From: Diprion similis | Taxonomy: Eukaryota; Arthropoda; Insecta; Hymenoptera; Diprionidae | DNA: 64,000 nt | Assembly: GCF_021155765.1 (NCBI RefSeq) | Contig: NC_060112.1 | Coordinates: 24,952,001-25,016,000 of the forward strand | Direction: 5' to 3' | Part shown: positions 37,101 through 64,000 of the stretch, in pieces | How the letters are laid out: each line of letters begins with the position of its first letter | How positions within the stretch are numbered: position 1 is the first letter of the stretch | The notes under the pieces: model-generated | Database searches by the model: none | What the model was told of the DNA's origin: nothing | What the model saw: only the letters and a program-made list of their open reading frames with translations | Translations under genes and position numbers: made by a program

Positions 37101-38280
37101 TAATGGGCGTTGAATTTAAGGTACACTAATGAGAAAGAAAATTGAACAATTCACACTGAGGTAATTTACATTATGTGTAGGTGATGAATTTGGCTACCAG
37201 AGTTCATCGCTAGGAGAGTTTGAACTCATTTCACCTGACTTTGTTGGTTTGGCAACGAGGATAAGACATGTAAGTAAAAAACACTATTCGAGTTCTCCTA
37301 TCTATAGGTTTTTTTTTTAATAATAATAAAAATTAGCAGATAAGTTGTGCTCGGTCAGATCTCGTATAAAAATTATTTCACAATAGTCAATTAGGGATCG
37401 TGAATGCACATGCATAGGTATATTGGGCCAAAGCGATAATAGTAACGAATAGTAAAAACCGTTCAAGGCACTTTCAATTTCATTTGATCCATTTTTCTTT
37501 ATTCTCTTTCCTTTCCAAGAGCATACGTAGCAATTTCGAAGTTTGTGAAAATGTGGTCGAACTACGTTTCAGTGTATAAATTAATCCTACACCACTCAAT
37601 GCACGCGATCAGATAAATGCGTTGGCTTAGATTGATCTATCATTTATCTTTGTCAATACGCGGTATACTAAGTTATTTTATAGAAGCTTTTCACCAATTT
37701 TTGATACGCGAGTACTATAATTTGTGCAATTATGCTCGTCGCAATGATTAGGATCACGTAAAACATACAAAGTACCCACATATCGAATAATCGTAACGGT
37801 TATCACAAAATCCTACAGTATAAGATATTACGTACACGGCTGCGAGTTTCGTATAAAATAAAGTTGCACGAAACGTGGGTATTCGTAAATATTACTGCTA
37901 AAAAGATATGCATACTGGTTTTCCATTTACACATATCCGATACAAAGTGTATCATACGTTTCATAAATTCGATCTTCTGGCGATTTATATTTTCTAATTA
38001 ACATACACTTCCTTCCATCGACGATATACTATACCATAATATTCATTTCAGCTCGACTGCGCAACACAATTATTATTCATAATCGTTTATCTACGGTTCA
38101 CAATTTTAGTTGGCAGTTTCGCACAGACGCTGGGAATTCGGTTTTCCTAACCAGCGGACTTGGTCCTCTACTGTAGTGTATTCTATAGTATAGGTACTGT
38201 ATACGTTAAGTAGGAAGTTCATGTGTCTCTGACAGCCCGATTCTCTTCACTGTCAGATGTTATTGTTCATTCTCTTGGTA
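34110..38280. other. Intergenic between convergent genes
   Basis: The genes at 31802 (plus) and 38286 (minus) converge here. I see only AT-rich sequence and short frames. TTTATT at 37498-37503 (AATAAA on the minus strand) is a possible distal poly(A) signal for the PLXDC gene. No repeat family recognised. Confidence 0.4.
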
Positions 38281-38285
38281 CCTCA

Positions 38286-60621
<22,336 letters not shown>

Positions 60622-62796
60622 ATTTCTGCCTCAGATTTGCAGTTCCTGTTTATAATATTACAAAGAAAACTCGGCTCTGCCCGGTTCTTTCTTTGCTTTA
60701 AACCTCACAATCGTCCGTCGACTCTCTTCTCGGCGGAAGGACAAACAACGTTTGCGGCGACCGAATTTTCGACACGATAAGTATGCAACGAATCACTGGC
60801 AGCGTCGCACGGATCCTCGGCGATTTTTAGCAAATGCGACTTTCAAGCCTTCGGGATGCGAGTATCGCGCTATCCGACCGACACCGGAGACGTATACAAC
60901 ACAACTGGTGCGAAGGGCCTGCCTCAAACCGGTACGACGACCGACTTCGACCACAGCATCTCGGCTCTCTCGGTACAACTGAGGTGAAATGAAGGGAACA
61001 CCATCGTCTTTGCTCTACTCGGCGACCCTCTTCAGACCCCGGCGACCGGCGCTCGCGCGATTCGACCGCGAACCGAGCGGATCGCCGAGGCGAGCACAGA
61101 AAAGAAAAACGTTCGTTCGCTTTTGTTTGCGCATATGACATGCAGTCCAATACAAGCATTCGCCACGTAGTATTTTTCCAACAAAAAAACAGCTATCACG
61201 CCAAATAAACAGGGTATGTAGGAATAAATACCGACCAGCCCTGAGGCGGGCTATTGATCAGCCGAAATAACACAATAACGCCCTTCTAGGTAGTCGCATA
61301 GTCCTTGCCCGAACAACGGAAGATCGGAGTTTACTTGGCGGAACTCCGACTTTCGAGTTTCTCCCCCCCGCCCGCCCACCGCTTCGGCTTTTTGCCTCGT
61401 TCCGTTTCGCTTCCAGTGTTCCTTTTTCATCGACTACCGCCCGCGTCTCTACAACCCGTTCGACAAACGAGTACCAGGCCATAGTCGTTCCTGCATGCGA
61501 ATGCTGCGACCGGATCGACCGACTACTTACCTACCTCCCACACGTGTATTTCATCGCCCTGACAGACCTAAATGAACTGTAACGAGCGCAAGTTGTTGCT
61601 GTTACGATCCTACGGGCTATAAGCTGTTCGGGCATCATAGGGAGACATATTATGACGCTGAGGATATACTTTGTAGGAACGCGATTTGAATTTTTAACTG
61701 CCAATGCGATCGTGAATAACTCTTCTCAACGACCATTTCTTTTTGCCCTACCGGGCCACGGTGTGGTTTTTTTCTCTCAAATTTTCAATGCAACGCACTT
61801 CGATATTAAGCTAATATCGGGGTGTAAAACTGCCAGAAAATTTGCAGATATCTTCATGATACAGCATCAAAATTCAGCATGGTTGCAGTCGAACCGAATT
61901 CCCGAGAGACCACCAATCCGTCTGTATCCCTGCACTTACCATCCGCAGATGGCGTTAGTGCAAAGAGCTAAAGTTTCAGGTTTTCTCTACCATTCGGTGA
62001 CTGAGGATCGCTAAACGCTTCTTATACCTGTACATATAGGTATAATATATATCACCAATCGGAATTCAGAATGAATGAAAGAATGTATTCTTGGAGCATT
62101 CACCTTGAATAAATTACATAAGTTAAAAACCAATGATTGTGTATTTTCTATAATCCTTTCATAAGTTTTTCCTTACTAAGTTAGCGACCTGTTCTAGTGT
62201 CGGGGTTTAACCAGAATCGAGTACGTCACTACTAAAGGTGCAATGTACTGCAGCTGTGAGTCAATTATGTGCCATCCTTTACAAGAGCACGGACTGACCA
62301 TACACGGTGACCCATCCGTTGCGATACTGGTTGCCTGTGGTCAAAAGAAATGTGAATATTTAATCAGCGCTTCTAGTTTTCTGTCACTCCATGTTTTTTC
62401 CGTAACTTCTCGGTATCATGCTTGTAATTTTTATTACCCTAGCACGCTAAAATTCAGGAAAGACCAGGAACTCGTTCGCCTTGGAAATGTAGGGTCTTGA
62501 TCTTTTTCTGAATCCGCGGCAACTTAACGCGTTATTAATACAGAGTACAAAAAATGTAGAGACAAGAAGCAGAAATGTCTAGAAGCAAGCGCGTCGAAAT
62601 TATCATATCAAAGCAATACGTTTTTCATCGGAAACTTATCGACTACAGCGCCCTTCATTCCCGTTCGAGTCAACTAATCTAACAAGAGAATACGGAATCC
62701 ATCAAAAAATGGAGAGAACTGATAAACTTTGACATTAATGTGCTGCTATGAAGTGGTAAATAAGAAATTAGAATTTCCAAACTAAGAGCGTTAGTC
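60622..62796. promoter_or_regulatory. Shared spacer/promoter between PLXDC and CFAP69-like genes
   Basis: The two genes are divergent with starts 2.2 kb apart. 60700-61120 and 61300-61460 are GC- and CpG-rich and probably hold the PLXDC promoter and 5' UTR; the long frames there overlap on both strands and look like composition artefacts. 61600-62796 is AT-richer. I found no full X-box upstream of the CFAP69-like gene, only a GGCAAC half-site near 62508. Confidence 0.4.
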
Positions 62797-64000
62797 ATGG
62801 CGGGTAAAGGTTCAAACAACTTGAATCAAAGTCCATGTGATGTGTCGAAACTCTGTCGCTGCCCAGATCTCACTAGGAGTAAACTGAAACCTTTGGAAGG
62901 CGTGGGTATGAATTGTCGCAAAAAAGACTTGAGTAGCACGATAAAAAAGCTCGTGGAACTCGTCTCTGATCCGGTGACCAGTATCAACACTTTCAGAATT
63001 TGTCAGCACTTGGACGACTTTATCAGTCTCAACAACAAGCAGGCATTCGTATCCTTCGTTTAGTAAATAAAACGCGATTTTTCCAGTCACTGGTAAATTT
63101 CTTAGAGGACTTAATCCCGATTAATCCGATTTCCTTAACCGGTTGGTCCTCAGTACGTAAAAGACCTAGACGACATAATGTGCATTCTCGAGTTCCTGGC
63201 GCTGCAAGCGCAACATGTTGCAGAGTACCAAAAGTACCTGAATGAGATACTGGATCTATGTGGAATGCCTCCGCTGTTGAAAAAATCGTCGGAGGGACTT
63301 TTCTGCGTGGAAGTACTTGAGCACTACTTCACCTTGTTCGCTTATCTCCTGGTGATCCTACCAACGGTCCCCGAGATTTTTATGGTCCACGAAGCGATCC
63401 ATAGACTTCTTGGCAGGAAAAAAGTGGGCCACATTGCCACCGTCAAGTTGGATCACTGTCATCGCGCCGTCGAGGGATCCATTTTACCTGTTATCATGAC
63501 GGAGATGCTTGAAATCGCAACTGACGAAATTCTTCCCAGGATGTTAGAGACCACCTTGCTGGTTGTTTCCATATCACACAAATGTTGTACGTTTAATGGA
63601 TTTTCTACAATACTGCTTCTAGATCAATTACTCGAACTTTCATCCTCCGCCTCAGGTTACAGAATGATGGAGGCTGGAGTTTTTGAGCACATTCTGATCC
63701 GCCTTGATCGCAATCATGCCACCAGACCGAAGCACAAACCGACACCAGAAATCCCAGAGAACGAATTGGGGGCGAACTGTCAGCCGGAGTTAGTGTTACT
63801 GATATCGAACATCATATGGACGCTGTTGGATTCCGTAATGTCGCCGGAAACGTTGGCAAAAGATATAAATATCTTGGTAAAACCGCCGTCCCAATCCGCG
63901 ATGTGGTAATTTCATTCGCTAAACTAACCCAGCGTTGTTCATTCGATTTCAAGAATCTGTTAACAAAGCTTTTCTGAACCTTCCGCAGGAGTCTTCGTCA
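62797..64000 (+). CDS. Cfap69: CFAP69-like armadillo-repeat ciliary protein, 5' part (partial)
   Basis: CFAP69 is an ARM-type protein of sperm flagella and olfactory cilia. Clear exons: 62797-63048 (MAGKGSNNLNQSPCDVSKLC..., to NNKQAF), 63154-63905 (YVKDLDDIMCILEFL... to SAMW) and from 63989 to the window edge. Similarity to CFAP69 shows in EILDLCGMPPLLKK (family: DIIKLCGLPFLKK) and LLISNIIWTLLDSVMSPETL (family: S-EILWNLLE). Both are in the right order and spacing, in an all-helical sequence. The donor at 63906 (TG|GTAATT) joins the acceptor CCGCAG at 63988 in phase 2. The 62797-63154 join is unsettled: a single intron 63049-63153 keeps frame, but 63087-63146 also reads SLVNFLEDLIPINP, which fits the family yet needs a frame change. 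The rest of the gene lies right of the window. Confidence 0.8.

Noticed and set aside
60752..61159. Overlapping Arg-rich frames upstream of PLXDC
   Set aside because: CpG-rich promoter/5' UTR composition gives open frames on both strands; none has a domain.
61652..62014. 120-aa ATG-started frame between PLXDC and the CFAP69-like gene
   Set aside because: No recognised motif, no promoter or splice context, and average composition. It could be real only with conservation evidence.

Overview
The window is insect nuclear DNA. It is AT-rich, with short phase-consistent GT-AG introns, many (TA)n microsatellites and small inverted-repeat (MITE-like) elements. A protamine-like protein of the insect MST-HMG-box type points the same way. 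A hymenopteran is my best guess, but nothing here proves it. I found no bacterial, viral or CRISPR-like features and no tRNA genes.

Layout. (1) 1-2822, minus strand: first four coding exons of calreticulin, running off the left edge. Its upstream region holds a perfect ER-stress response element at 2973-2991. (2) 4571-6847, plus strand: a two-exon gene for a 605-aa, charged, Ser-rich protein I cannot name. A perfect RFX X-box and a 28-codon upstream ORF precede it, which suggests a cilium or basal-body role. (3) 8176-8756, plus strand: a small two-exon gene with a MITE in its intron, followed by a separate 48-aa ORF at 9088. (4) 9420-31800: a long stretch with little coding capacity. It holds a GC-rich promoter-like block (9420-9740), a clean spliced exon (10050-10126), a single-exon protamine-like gene on the minus strand (13305-13535), a hairpin-rich GC island (about 14700-14850), another promoter-like block with a 23-G run (25100-25810), and several repeats. 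(5) 31802-33258, plus strand: the end of an unrecognised 219-aa basic/acidic protein gene, with its start codon in a second or later exon. (6) 38286-60621, minus strand: a complete eight-coding-exon gene for a plexin-domain-containing (PLXDC/TEM7-type) receptor of 588 aa, with a 19.2-kb first intron full of microsatellites and MITEs. (7) 62797 to the right edge, plus strand: the first exons of a CFAP69-like armadillo-repeat ciliary protein.

The genes are separate housekeeping, secretory and ciliary/sperm units, not one pathway. Three of them (the X-box gene, the protamine-like gene and CFAP69) fit a cilium or sperm theme, but this may be chance. I did not find a convincing new biological system. 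The most useful leads are the ERSE, the X-box gene, the protamine-like gene, the unresolved CFAP69 junction and two MITE families.
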